Assembly: GCA_051294375.1 (NCBI GenBank)
Contig: CM119266.1
Span: 23,198,413 to 23,262,412 of the forward strand
Length of the DNA stretch: 64,000 nt
From: Paraspadella gotoi
Taxonomy: Eukaryota > Chaetognatha
Direction of reading: 5' to 3'
The notes below the pieces were generated by a model. It was not told the origin of the DNA and did no database searches. It was given only the letters and a program-made list of their open reading frames with translations. Positions 36,196-45,994 of this stretch are shown piece by piece; the stretch's first letter is position 1, and the number at the start of each line of letters is the position of its first letter. Made by a program: the position numbers and the translations under genes.

Positions 36196-37239
36196 CTAAG
36201 AAATTACTAAAAATCGATTTCGGTACTGACATTTTTTTTCATTTTGACTTCATAATACTTATTTTTTATGATATTTTAAAGTATGATAGCTCGTTAGAAT
36301 CAGAAATAGCCATATTTTTTATTATATCATTTTTCAGTAAGAATTCTAATATTAAAAGCTTAAAATATTAGCAAAAAAATAGCAAATCACAATTGTATTT
36401 GTATATTTTTGGAGAAAAAAGGCGATCACAAGTCATGTTTGATTAAAAAATCTTTAAATATGAAATTTAATTTATTATTGGCATATTTTCCTATCAATTA
36501 AAACCTTTTATGATAAAATATATTGAAAATTGACTCAATATTAATATTTTTGAATATTTTTTTTACTTTTTAAGCATTTTGTGGAATTGTTTTTTGTCAA
36601 TATCTCAAAAACGAATTATCACAGAGAACTGAGATTAGACTCAAAAGAAAGATCATAAAATGAGGATTCTTTTGGATGTATAATATTACTAATTATGCTC
36701 TTGCTTGATGTTAAATTATTTAAAAATATATATATAAAATTTAACAATTTTATACATAGCATTTCATAGTAGTTATTGGTTTGAAGAAAAATTTAAAATT
36801 AGGTTAATTTTGAAGCTAAGCAATTGTATGTTACATTTCTATAGTTTTTTATTAAATAAGAATTGATTAAGTCTTTCATGTAGTAATTACAAAATGGTTA
36901 CTATTTTGTAATAAATTGAGTTATTTTTAATAATAACTTGAGAACGAATAATCGTAGGCTTATGAGAGTGAGTTCAAATTAAAGCTCTCTTTCAGTAGAT
37001 AATGATTGATATAAAGAAAGTAAAATTTGACAAAGAATGACAAAGTCGTTGATTAGTTTCTCATTATTTTGTATGAAAAATTATAACAAAACTTTAAAAT
37101 TCAATTAAAAAAAAACTTGCTTGGATCAGAATTTTTCGACTTCACTACGATGTAGTAAAAACATTATATTTTTCATTTTTTTGTGTTTCAAAAAATGGGT
37201 TATTTCTATTTTCTTTTTCGGGGTGTCTAGGGAACCGTG
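34715..37239. mobile_element. 2.5-kb palindromic (foldback) element with AGAC target duplication
   Basis: Two inverted arms of about 1.25 kb each, pivoting near 35976. The ends are CACGGTTCCCTAGACACCCC on the left and GGGGTGTCTAGGGAACCGTG on the right. Both flanks read AGAC (34711-34714 and 37240-37243), a 4-bp target duplication. Each arm contains a polypurine/polypyrimidine run (35757-35833 and 36123-36196) and a (TA)-rich inner part. No open frame. The arms differ by scattered substitutions and small indels. Confidence 0.8.
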
Positions 37240-37373
37240 AGACCTAAAAAAATATGTTAAATAAAATAATTAATTAATTAATTGACTAATTCATTAATTA
37301 ACTTGAATAAATTAATTAAATAATTACTGCTAATGATTGTGGGCCGATCTGGCATTGTTTGCTCAAACTTGTT
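37240..37373 (-). mobile_element. Helentron-like element, right terminus after the palindrome
   Basis: AATT repeats followed by GGGCCGATCTGGCATTGTTT and GCTCAAACTTGTT, the family's other end. With 34325-34714 it forms one element split by the palindromic insertion. Confidence 0.6.
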
Positions 37374-37921
37374 CAAACTATAAAGAATAAAAGACGAAAT
37401 GTGATTACTGCGGCGCAACCCTTTGGAATTACCGTTCTTGTTTCTTTCTCTTTCTTTTTATCGCTCTCTCTCTATCTCTATTGGTCAGCGCCGATGCCGA
37501 TTTTTTTTTGACTGTCTCTTATCTTTTACAATAGTTAATAATTTTGAGAGTTAACCTGACAAATGTGGAAATAGGAGAAACGGACATTCAGAGATCCATC
37601 CAGTGACCAAGTAAAAAGTGACCGCGTCTTATTTGCATATTGTAGTTTTAATAATCTATTTCTTAAAAAAATATTTGTATAACAGATTTAATAGCGAAAC
37701 AAAAATTATGCTTTAAAAGTACAATACAAAAGTGTATGTCTGAATGATATAAATCTTAATAATTTTATAAACGATTGATGTCATTATAATTCAGAATATT
37801 AGAATATTTTTTAGAGTATAGTATAATTAATAAATTGGTGTTCCCAAATCGGAGGTGGGTGGGTTGTTGGCGCGATCCATAACCATTGCAAAAACATTAA
37901 AGGATGAAACAGGAAGAGAGA
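37374..37921. other. Intronic sequence, no feature
   Basis: A short (CT)-rich patch lies at 37440-37480. Otherwise nothing recognised. Confidence 0.5.
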
Positions 37922-38338
37922 GATAGGCGGACCGAGGAAGGAGCAGGGCGTTAACCTGGAGGCCCTTTTTCAAAATATAACATTGTGTACGAGATATACG
38001 GACCAAGGAAGGAGCAGGGTGTTAACCTGGAGGCCCTTTTTCAAAATATAACATTGTGTATGAGATAGGCGGACGAGGAAGGAGCAGGGCGTTAACCTGG
38101 AGGCCCTTTTTCAAAATATAACATTGTGTACAGATAGGCGGACGAGGGAAGGAGCAGGGCGTTAACCTGGAGGCCCTTTTTAAAATATAACATTGTGTAC
38201 GAGATAGCGGACCGAGGAAGGAGCAGGGCGTTAACCTGGAGGCCCTTTTTCAAAATATAACATTGTGTATGAGATAGGCGGCCGGAGGAAGGAGCAGGGC
38301 GTTAACCTGGAGGCCCTTTTTCAAAATATAACATTGTG
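37922..38338. repeat. 70-bp minisatellite, six units
   Basis: Six head-to-tail units of about 70 bp, each with GAGGAAGGAGCAGGGCGTTA, CCTGGAGGCCC and AAAATATAACATTGTG. They are nearly identical, so the array is young. It ends 118 bases before the pore exon. Confidence 0.9.
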
Positions 38339-38455
38339 GGGGGGGTGGGGACAGGAGGCCAGTGGGGGGCCCGCAATTTCTCTCGCCGCCCCTGACTGTC
38401 GTACATTTCGACCCAATTATGACTAATAACGACCAAATCCGTTCAAACCTTTCAG

Positions 38456-38646
38456 CCGTGTTTGTTTTTGGGATTGGATTGGGAGACATTTCGTCTTCTG
38501 ATTGGAAAGCGAACATGTTCCTGCTCATCGTCATTCTCATGTCGAGCCTTATGAAGTCGCTGATTTTAGCACAGTTCGCGTCGCCAATTATCGACGAGGA
38601 GGCCGTCAACTATGATCTGTATTGCAGAATCAGAAACGAAAAAAAG
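38456..38646 (+). CDS. Channel exon D: selectivity filter and S6
   Basis: Acceptor ACCTTTCAG (38447-38455) and donor GTCTAC at 38647; starts with two bases of an alanine codon and ends in phase 0. It encodes VFVFGIGLGDISSSDWKANM, in which GIGLGD occupies the place of TVGYGD in potassium channels. A hydrophobic S6 (FLLIVILMSSLMKSLILAQF) follows, ending ASPI. The final residues (YDLYCRIRNEKK) start the C-linker. The expected tyrosine of the filter is leucine and the first threonine is glycine. CNG-type (non-GYGD) filters are known, but this one fits neither class exactly. Confidence 0.85.
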
Positions 38647-38932
38647 GTCTACAAATTTCTGTTTGCTTTTTATTATTGTTTAGGGTTTTATATTTTTTCA
38701 TTTGTAATTTTTTTTATCTATGTACCTTTTTTGGTTTGAGACAAAAATATGACTTTAGAGATCCTTCTGGAGAATTAGAAGCATTCAATATTTGTATATA
38801 TACCTTAAGCACTTTATGCTTAAATAGTTCATTTTAAAAAAAATTATTTGAATTTGTCAATATTAATCATAAATATTTTTTTACATTAAACAAGAGAAAC
38901 ATGTAATTAATGTTCATGTTTTTGGTTGACAG

Positions 38933-39178
38933 TATCTGAAAGATTTCAAGATGGAAAAGCAACTCGTCCAAAGCGTTGAGACAACAGAAGAGATTCAAAT
39001 GTCGTCTAATTCCAATATATTAATGTCACAAAAGTACAAGTTACCGGAAACGATGTTTCATCACTTGATGTATAAAGCTTGTGAAGATCTTTTCAAACGT
39101 ATGGGTATATATGACAAATACTCAATTGGTGCACTCAAGCTTTTAGCTTCACAACTTATTGAGAAGGCAATTCCTCAG
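38933..39178 (+). CDS. Channel exon E: C-linker and first CNBD helix
   Basis: Acceptor TTGGTTGACAG (ends 38932), donor GTAAGG at 39179, phase 0 at both ends; 82 codons. It begins YLKDFKMEKQLVQSVETTEE and, toward the end, ACEDLFKRMGIYDKYS and ALKLLASQLIEKAIPQ, the amphipathic helices leading to the CNBD beta-roll. The intron before it is 286 bases and the one after it is 70 bases, so these three exons are tightly packed in an otherwise repeat-swollen gene. Confidence 0.85.
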
Positions 39179-39248
39179 GTAAGGTTTTGTTTGTATATTT
39201 CATTTCATATGCATTTTGTAGTTTTTAACCCTTTCATTCACATATTAG

Positions 39249-39400
39249 GGAGAAATATTAGTAAGAGATGGTGACATCGTTTCCGGTTATGTTATAGTTA
39301 AGGAAGGATTTGTAAGACTCACTGGTTGCGCGGGAACAACCCTGAAGAAAGGAAGAGCCTCGATAAAATCCAAACGAAGAATGAATTCGTCCGTTTTCAG
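39249..39400 (+). CDS. Channel exon F: CNBD beta-roll, first half
   Basis: Acceptor TTAG (39245-39248), donor GTACAT at 39401; starts in phase 0 and ends with two bases. It encodes GEILVRDGDIVSGYVIVKEG, a clear CNBD signature (..G..I...GD....Y.I..G..), then FVRLTG and a basic, serine-rich stretch (LKKGRASIKSKRRMNSS) that has no counterpart in standard CNBDs and begins an insertion continued by the next two exons. Confidence 0.85.
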
Positions 39401-39543
39401 GTACATTCTCGTGAACTTGAATTTAAAAACGTATTAGTGTTTGCGTAGTAGACTTCCAAAGTAATGACGACAGAAATCAGCCTGAAGAACAACCTCAACA
39501 AAAATCAAGAAAAAAAAAAGTTTTACCTCTTTCCATTTTCCAG

Positions 39544-39590
39544 TCAATCGCAAGACTTAACAGTGGAAGAACCAACTGTAATCATATCAG
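39544..39590 (+). CDS. Channel exon G: 47-base exon in the CNBD insertion
   Basis: Acceptor CATTTTCCAG (ends 39543), donor GTATAA at 39591. The first base completes the split serine codon from exon F, and the last base starts the codon completed at 42077. It encodes QSQDLTVEEPTVIIS. Support is the acceptor, the donor and double phase agreement. Its short length makes it less certain than its neighbours. Confidence 0.6.
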
Positions 39591-39704
39591 GTATAAAAAT
39601 AGCTATGAATAATAATATTCATAGGATTTATAATTTATTTTCCATAAACGAAAATTCCAAGATCTTAACTTTAACTCAAATATTTAATCCTCGTTAATAA
39701 TCTC

Positions 39705-41229
39705 TTACCTAATATTTAAGACACAATGAAAAATAACGTGGCGAAACGGTCTTGGGCTGATTCTGTCCCTTTAAATTGTTTCTGAGCCAAATTAATTGAT
39801 TGTTACTTTTGGTAATATGTGCAATATACACTACTGGACATTACTGTATCTGACCATAACCCTTGACCATCAACAAAAAAGCTAACTAGATCAAAAATAG
39901 TAAAAAAGATAAAGCAATAAAGCTCGAAACGCTTACAAAATTTTAGACCATTGCTTTTATAAATGCAAAAAGAATATTAATATTATTAAAAAAAAACCTA
40001 ACAATAACCTAATAGTTAACCGAGACCAAGATGAATATTTTTTACCCATCATTTTTTCAATTTATATGAATCATTAGCTTGTAATTAGTCAATTAATCTA
40101 AATAACAATATGACAAATTCATTTTCAATTCTTTTTATGAATGGGAAGTTTTTTCTGTTTACTCCTCTTGTGTCTAATCATTTAATATTTTAAAGGTATT
40201 TTTTAAAACCTTATATAATTACTATAATTTTCACTTTTTTTCAATTCTTTGAAACAAAAACAACATTATAAAAATATTTTAAATTAATAAAAAAAATGAT
40301 TGAATGATTTTCAAAAAAAATATTTTGAAACTTAAGAATAATGGATTTTGAGTTAGGAAAACAATTTTGCAATTCTAAAAAAATCAGCCTCGAGCCTTTC
40401 AATTTTTCTAGAGGCTGATTTTTTAATTTTTTTGATATTTTTATTTTATATGCAAAAACATTATTCTCAATGAGCATAGGTCGGACGAACTTTTTTTTCA
40501 ATAATTCAAAAAAATTTCAACTTTTTTAATTAGGCTTTTTTGGGGAAATAAATAATACGATGGGTACATCTGAAAGTGATATGTCTCTAAATGAATAAAA
40601 AAATTTCTTCAAGTTTTATTTTGAAATTTAAGTATTGTACCAATAGAAATAAGTGAGATACTCCCGCTTTTCCGAAATTTTTATTTAACAAAGATTTGTA
40701 CTGCGTATTTTTAAAAAAATTATTTTTTAAAATAACTTTTGAAAGAAAAGAGGTAGCAAGGTAGGTGTGGTATCAAATTAAAGCCCTAACCATGGGACAG
40801 CTTTCTAAAAGAATTTTATTAAATTAAATCCATAAATCTTTACATAGCTTTTGTTTAAATCAGAGTTAAAAGTTTAACAGTTTTTTGCTTTAAAAATTCT
40901 AATGAAGGCATATGAAATTTTTTATTTTTCTTTTGTAATTTAAAAAAGGAAAGACTGAATTACATTTTGATTACTATTAAATTTTTTTATTCAATAAAAT
41001 TGCGTATATTTTTCAGTTAAAGTAGACATGATGCGATAATCCTTTCTTTTAAAGTTAAAGTAAAAAACAAGCAAAAATTTATGTTGTAGCTTGATAAAAT
41101 GTCTTTTTAAATATAAAAAATGATGAATACAGAAATGTTTTCAGCTTGATATAAACAGTCTGAACGTCTACTTTCTTGTCTGTAAAAAAATTATCATTTT
41201 TCATTATCTTTAACTGCAAATAAAAAGCT
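39705..41229 (+). repeat. Dispersed repeat C, copy 1 (direct pair at 61585-63075)
   Basis: About 1.5 kb, starting near AATGAAAAATAACGTGGCGA and matching the copy at 61585 throughout, with a hairpin (CAGCCTC..GAGGCTG) near 40385-40425. It contains no open frame. The TRIM element follows it directly, at the sequence AAAAGCTT. Confidence 0.7.
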
Positions 41230-41881
41230 TGAAGAGACAGTAATTATTGTTATTTGTTAGTGAGAGAACTGTTCAATATAAGCAGTCCCTGATCTTCGGA
41301 TCAGGCTGTAACACCATGTTACAGGCGGGTTAAGCGCCCCGTCCCTCTTAACTGCCAGACGACCACCGGGTTAGAACCCCGGACCTTTGGGTTGGGAGGC
41401 GAATGACTTGCCTCTCGCACTAATGGTCGCTGATGAACGGTTGGTGGATTTTAGTCCACCATACATCCCCCCCTCCCGTAGGGAGAAGTCTGTTGCGTCT
41501 CTTCAGTGTAATGTTGTTGTTGGTGGAATGTTTGTCACCAAGTTGAGGCATGTCGCCTGATGTGTTGTTGGCGGAAAGTGCATCACCAGGTTGAGGCATG
41601 AAAGTGTTGTTGCTGCTGTTGTGTTCGGAAGTCGGGCTCACCAATGAAGAGACAGTAATTATTGTTATGAGTTAGAGATAAAACCATTCAATATAAGCAG
41701 TCCCTGAGCTTTGGATCAGGCTGTAACACCGTGTTACAGGCGGGTTAAGCGCCCCGTCCCTCTTAACTGCTCGGCGGCCACCGGGCTAGAACCCCGGACC
41801 TTTGGGTTGGGAGACGAATGACTTGCCTCCGGCACCAATGGCCGCTGATGAACGGTTGGTGGATTTTAGTCCCCAATAACA
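41230..41881 (-). mobile_element. Complete miniature LTR retrotransposon (TRIM-like), 652 bp
   Basis: Read on the minus strand: 5' LTR 41881-41645 (237 nt, starts TGTTATTGGGGAC, ends CTGTCTCTTCA), then at once TTGGTGAGCCCGAC (41644-41631), a primer-binding-site-like sequence. A 179-nt internal region and GGGAGGGGGGGA as polypurine tract come next, then the 3' LTR 41465-41230 (236 nt, starts TGTATGGTGGAC, ends CTCTTCA). The LTRs share GTAACA..GTGTTACAG and GGACTGCTTATATTGAA. The internal region encodes no gag or pol, only a short frame rich in N, S and T. No clear target duplication is visible. The structure matches TRIMs, which are described mainly from plants and some insects. Confidence 0.8.
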
Positions 41882-41884
41882 TCA

Positions 41885-42015
41885 ATCATTTGGTTATCAT
41901 AACATCGATCATTTGGATATCATCGCATCAATTATTGGTTATCATCGCATCAATATTTGGTTATCATCGCATCAATCCTTTGGTTATCATCGCATCAATA
42001 TTTGGTTATCATTGA
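41885..42015. repeat. 21-22-bp minisatellite, about six units
   Basis: Units read TTGGTTATCATCGCATCAAT with slight variants. The array begins at the TRIM boundary and ends about 60 bases before channel exon H. Confidence 0.85.
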
Positions 42016-42076
42016 AGGGAGGCTCGATCCTCTTCATTTAAGATTTTTTTTCTATTATTTTTTATAATGTTACAAG

Positions 42077-42294
42077 AAAAGCCAAAGAAAAGAAAAGGAG
42101 AAAACCCATCTATCGGCTCGTCCATTGGAACAGTTCTCAATGATGGTTCCTTGGAATTTGGCCCTGGGACGTGTTTAGGATGTCCAGAAATACGACCAGG
42201 CTCAAAACTGAGCGCATTTATTCACATTTGGAGGGGAACCATTCGCGTATCTGATCACACTGTAGTGATGATTCTTCGATTTGAAAGCATAGAG
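42077..42294 (+). CDS. Channel exon H: CNBD second half
   Basis: Acceptor TGTTACAAG (ends 42076), donor GTACAG at 42295; the first two bases complete a glutamate codon begun in exon G, and the end is phase 0. After a basic linker (KPKKRKGENPSIG) it encodes LEFGPGTCLGCPEIRPGSKL, IHIWRGTIRVSDHTVVMIL and RFESIE. This follows the order of the phosphate-binding cassette and last strands of a CNBD. The usual FGE is replaced by LGCPE, and the arginine that contacts the cyclic phosphate may be the one in TIRVSD. Its nucleotide binding is therefore uncertain. Confidence 0.75.
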
Positions 42295-42914
42295 GTACAG
42301 TATGAAATAGAAAATTCATTATATTCATCGGAAACATTAAGTTATAACTATGAAAAATGAAGCAAGCCCATACAATAGAATGTTACAATCTAGGAAAAAA
42401 GATATAACATTTTTAATAAAGGATATCTATTCAAAAACTTAGTTGATTTTAAAAAAATCAGAATGTTTCCGGATCGACATTGAATTTTTTTTCAGTAGCT
42501 TCCTTCTTTTTTTTTTTGTAGGTCAAATTGTTTAAAAGTTACTGGCAAAAAATATTGTTACTTCAAATAAAAAATGACAAAAAAATCATATTTAATTTTC
42601 CTTCATTTTTGGTATTTAGTTATTTGTTTTTATTTTGAATAGAGTTAGTTATTTTTTATTTTTTTTTAATTTGGCAATGCTAAAGGCTTTGCACCTTTTT
42701 TTTTGTTAAAAAAAGCGCTAGAAAAGAGGGAAAGATATGCAACATCAACATCGGGTCTAAAAAGAATTGTGTTAAAGATATGGAAAAACATTTCACTGTC
42801 ATACCTCAATTTGCTGTATGAGAGCATGCCCAGACGAATGCAGGCAATAGTTAATGCCGAGGAAAGGCATACCAAATATTAAGAATGTTTTACCCATATT
42901 TTGTATACTTTTTA
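42295..42914. other. Start of the 18.7-kb last intron, no feature
   Basis: AT-rich sequence with long T runs. No repeat copy or exon recognised. Confidence 0.5.
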
Positions 42915-44391
42915 TTAGGGTTACGATAACCGTTAACGGTTATTAACGGTTAAAAATAATTTTAACCTAACCGTTAATATATTTATTTTAACGGTTAAAT
43001 TCGGTTAATTACTAATACTAATCTCCTTTTGTACCTTTCTTTTTCTTTCTTTCTTTTCCCCTCCCTCTTTCCCCCTTTCTTTTCTCTCCTTTTTTTCTCC
43101 CTTTTTTTTACCTTTTTCATTTTTTTTCTTCCCTTCTAGTGTTTTTTTTTCTTACTTATTTTCTCCCAATTTTTTTTTCGTTTTTCCTTTCAATTAATTT
43201 TATGCATTTACATCAAAGAATATATTGAAATATAATATATATGCACATGCAAATAGTTGCATACATTTTCTTGCAAATTAAATTCTTATTTAAAATAATA
43301 TATCTTATTTTGCTATTTTTTTATTTCACTCTTTAAACAAACAAAGAAGCAAATGAAATAAAACCAAAATGAATGAAAAAATTATTAAAAAAACTAAATA
43401 AAAATAAATGTAATAAAAAAAAATTAATAATAGAAGGAACTAATCTTAAAATGGACATTAAGGCTAACTAAAACTATCCTTCAATCATGATATATTTTTT
43501 AATAAAACTGAAAAAAATATTTAATAATCAATAAATTTTGGATCAATCGATCAATCAAACTTTCAATCAAAAAATTATTATTCATAATTTATATTTATGG
43601 TTATGGCTTATAAAAAAATAAAAACAAAACAAGCGTTCAAGAAACTAACAACTAAAAAAATAAGGAAGAGATATAATGAAATAAAAAGAGATATAGAGAG
43701 AAAGAAAAAAACAAAACATAGAATTAGAATTACATTGTGGTTTTTCTTTCTTTGTTCTGTTTATATATTTTTTATTATGCTATTAGGCAAAAAAAAGTTT
43801 TGTAAGTAAGATTTATCACGATGCATTATCTAATTAGCTAAATTATCATAGTTTGCAAAATTATCAAAATTATCAAAATTATCAAAATTATCAAAATTAT
43901 CAAAATTATTATAGTTTTCAAAATAGTTTGCTCAAACCAATTTTTCATTTACTAACTAAAATGTGTACCTATCTATCTGAAATAGAAGATAAAAAAGATT
44001 CAGGAGCAAGGGTTAAAGATAAAATATTATTAAATACTTTAGTTTGATTTAAATAATAATATTTTAAATTTAAAGTTAAATTATATATTGTGTATAGACT
44101 TTCGATTTCATTGTGTTTCGAATTTAGAGAGGAAAACAATTTATTTGTTTTGTTTCAACAAATTATTAGGACATTTTTTAGGACATGTTTCAACTCTACA
44201 ATTCGTCTTCATCAGCATTGCAGCAGCATTGCTGATGAAGACTCTAATTGTAGACTCAAAACATGTCCGAAAAAATGTCCTAAAAATTCGTTGAAACAAA
44301 ACAAATAAATTGTTTTCCTCTCTACAAGTTAAATTATAAAATTAACCGATTTTAACGGTTAACCGTTAAAAATATTAGTTTTAACGGTTAA
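42915..44391. mobile_element. Possible element bounded by AACGGTTA repeats
   Basis: 42920-43010 holds several copies of AACGGTTA/TAACCGTT, and so does 44340-44391 (ACCGATTTTAACGGTTAACC). Between them are a 170-base pyrimidine tract (43021-43190), a 9-bp (CAAAATTAT)n array (43855-43910) and a long hairpin (44095-44335). I infer inverted termini of one element. The internal parts have no coding sequence. Confidence 0.35.
44095..44335. mobile_element. Hairpin MITE, arms of about 110 bp
   Basis: A near-perfect inverted repeat with outer arms containing GAGGAAAACAATTTATTTGT and its complement, and a centre at GCAGCAGCATTGC. A second copy, split by an inserted Helentron-like element, lies at 45906-45994 and 49382-50085. 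Confidence 0.75.
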
Positions 44392-45065
44392 GAAAAAGGG
44401 TCATTCAATTCAACTTCAAAATAGGCTAAAATAGAGTAAAATTTAGAAAGCTGAGCTCCTGGCGATTCCGAAAATGCATTCACTTTAAGCATTTGATGCA
44501 TTCTACTCCATTTTATATCGGTTTTAATTATAAAATAAAAGAAACCTATCTGAAGAGTTGCAGGTCAAACGAAAAGGCCAATCCATCTGATATTTTTTAT
44601 GAATTCTTTATTACTGAATTAGAAAAATGTAATAGAGAGACATTTTTAAATTTCAACTTGTATCCTTGAATGAAAATGAAACGTTTTTAAACTTTAACCC
44701 TGAATTCTTTCTAACTGGAACGTGTTTATCAAAATGTCTCTCTATTACATTTTTAAAAATGTTTTTAAGATTTCTAATCAAATTTTTAAATCAATATTAT
44801 TGCAGTCGTTTAGGCTGCAACTCTTCAAATTCAGTGTAGATTCATTGTAGCTCGAATTTCTTTACCATCTATTTAACTGAAGATTTTGTTCATGACTGAA
44901 AACCAACTGAGTAACGAGATTAATTGTTTAATTCTCCCCTTCTAACTATCCCATACCGTGTTTTAACTTCTTACCTAGAATTTTTTAACAACCAGATTGA
45001 AAAACAAATCTTTAAAAAAATGTGCTTACCCATTTAATTTAACAATTTTGTTTATTTACCCATTT
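44392..45065 (+). repeat. Dispersed repeat E, copy 3
   Basis: Direct orientation to 10786-11535, from AAAAAGGGTCATTCAA to TTTGTTTATTTACCC, including the inner pair AATGTAATAGAGAGACATTT / AAATGTCTCTCTATTACATT. Confidence 0.65.
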
Positions 45066-45905
45066 TAAAAAAAATTTTTGAAAACAGAATGAACACAAAT
45101 AAATAAGAACTTATTTTTTTGTGATTACTGATGACTATAATGTATTTCTCGATATATTAGCTCTAACACATCAATGATTACGTATTGTTATGGTGAATGA
45201 CCTTTCTCTTAAGCGAAATTTCTCAAAATTAATGGTTATCGGAACCCTACTTTTTATTGAATAAATGAATTTTGTTATATACTTTTTTCCTAGATAGTAT
45301 TATAAAATGTTATAATTAGAACTTAGATCGCTTGAGATGCGCTGGAGAAATTCTATGAATCAATTTTCAGTCGGTCGGTCGGTCAGTATGTAGTCGGGCA
45401 TTGCTTAAGTTCCGAGCGTTGCGTTCCATCCACAGTCATAACGACTTCCCTCTGCATTGGCAAAGCGAGACCGAAGCCCCAAAGCCAACAGTGAGTTGCC
45501 CCATCCCAATTAAGGTTGAACTTCGGCAAAGCTTTTTTCTTAAATAGGTAATAGACAATTTTTTGGTTTACCTAGTAGTTAACTGAATAAAAGTAGGCAA
45601 TTTTAATTGAGGAAAGGATCTTTAAAACTATGATATAACTGATAAACTTATGATCTAATTTGCTAAGATTTAAAAGGGAAAGGTTATCTTTAATAATTTG
45701 AAGCCAAATGATATTAAATTAAATATTGTAGTCTAATTGTATTCTATTGTAGTCTTACCTAGTCTTGTATAGATGCTCCCTCTATTTCCAGAAGACAACA
45801 CTGACCTCCCCCTCCCAAAATGAGTTATTACTTATTAGATATAATAAGCAAATAATATTTTTAAAAAGTAATATATATATGATTAAATAATATAGTTTAA
45901 ATAGT
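45066..45905. other. Intronic sequence with one short repeat (45105-45215)
   Basis: 45105-45215 is inverted relative to 17885-18000. 45370-45530 is GC-richer and single-copy here, without a usable open frame. Confidence 0.45.
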
Positions 45906-45994
45906 AATTGTGTATAGACTTTTGATTTTGATGTGTTTCGAATTTAGGAAAACAATTTATTTGTTTTGCTTCAACGAATTTTTAGGACATTTTT
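45906..45994. mobile_element. Hairpin MITE, left arm, interrupted
   Basis: Matches 44090-44175 up to TTAGGACATTTTT, where the Helentron-like element begins. The centre and right arm reappear at 49382-49420 and 50003-50085 (GAAACATGTCCGAAAAAAAT). Confidence 0.65.

Noticed and set aside
38250-38609. Minus-strand open frame overlapping the pore exon
   Set aside because: It runs through the 70-bp minisatellite and antisense to an exon supported by splice sites and homology.
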